In this document: in pieces, positions 64,000-64,000 of the stretch
Position numbering within the stretch: the stretch's first letter is position 1
Layout: each line of letters opens with the position of its first letter
Assembly (NCBI GenBank): GCA_022925895.1
Contig: JAKSYS010000039.1
Location: 62,001 to 126,000, forward strand
DNA: 64,000 nucleotides
DNA from: Fragilaria crotonensis
Taxonomy: Eukaryota; Bacillariophyta; Fragilariophyceae; Fragilariales; Fragilariaceae
Direction of reading: 5' to 3'
Position numbers and translations under genes: made by a program
The notes under the pieces: model-generated
Told to the model about the DNA's origin: nothing
Databases searched by the model: none
Seen by the model: only the letters and a program-made list of their open reading frames with translations

Positions 64000-64000
64000 G

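Overview
The window looks like nuclear DNA of a diatom, most likely a raphid pennate, judged from content only. The genes are eukaryotic, with short GT-AG introns of about 60-90 bases. Several encoded proteins begin with a signal-peptide-like stretch and a phenylalanine motif of the ASAFAP type, as used for complex secondary plastids. Plastid families (PAP/fibrillin, PDZ, an ABC half-transporter) sit beside the housekeeping genes TIMELESS, RBBP5, SNF8, MED7, IMP2 and a TUL1-like RING protein. Gene-free stretches are packed with GTAC-centred words and small inverted repeats.

Layout, left to right. 1-9.6 kb: TIMELESS (5' cut by the window), a protein with three internal ~178-residue repeats, an HROB-like OB-fold protein with a striking bZIP-type site cluster upstream, and a JmjC/cupin oxygenase. 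9.6-20.4 kb: repeat-rich, with a decayed PIF/Harbinger-like transposase, a CTGCG palindrome, an unknown three-exon gene, a six-copy ~69-bp tandem repeat, a foldback element and a CpG-depleted block. 20.4-26.4 kb: a coiled-coil protein, IMP2-type protease, PDZ protein, a second foldback element and a small membrane protein. 26.4-39.4 kb: plastid ABC half-transporter, a charged hypothetical protein, SNF8, a GT92-type glycosyltransferase, RBBP5 and a coiled-coil protein. 39.8-47 kb: a tandem duplication of a four-gene block (methyltransferase, 2OG oxygenase, ubiquitin-like protein, MED7) in which only one complete copy of each gene survives, with an EGF-like secreted protein between the copies. 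48.2-53.7 kb: a young Ty1/copia element with LTRs that I read as identical and a 5-bp target duplication. 54.8-64 kb: sulfotransferase, a second CpG-depleted block, an EamA-type transporter, a fibrillin and a RING membrane protein running off the right edge.

Functional themes are replication-fork and recombination maintenance (TIMELESS, HROB-like), transcription and chromatin (RBBP5, MED7), trafficking and protein quality control (SNF8, RING ligase, IMP2) and plastid proteins. No operon logic applies; most neighbours are convergent or divergent pairs.

At least six host genes carry small frame breaks, mostly one missing base and several in or beside homopolymers. This pattern fits indel errors in a draft assembly better than independent pseudogenisation, so those genes are annotated as single loci with the break noted.
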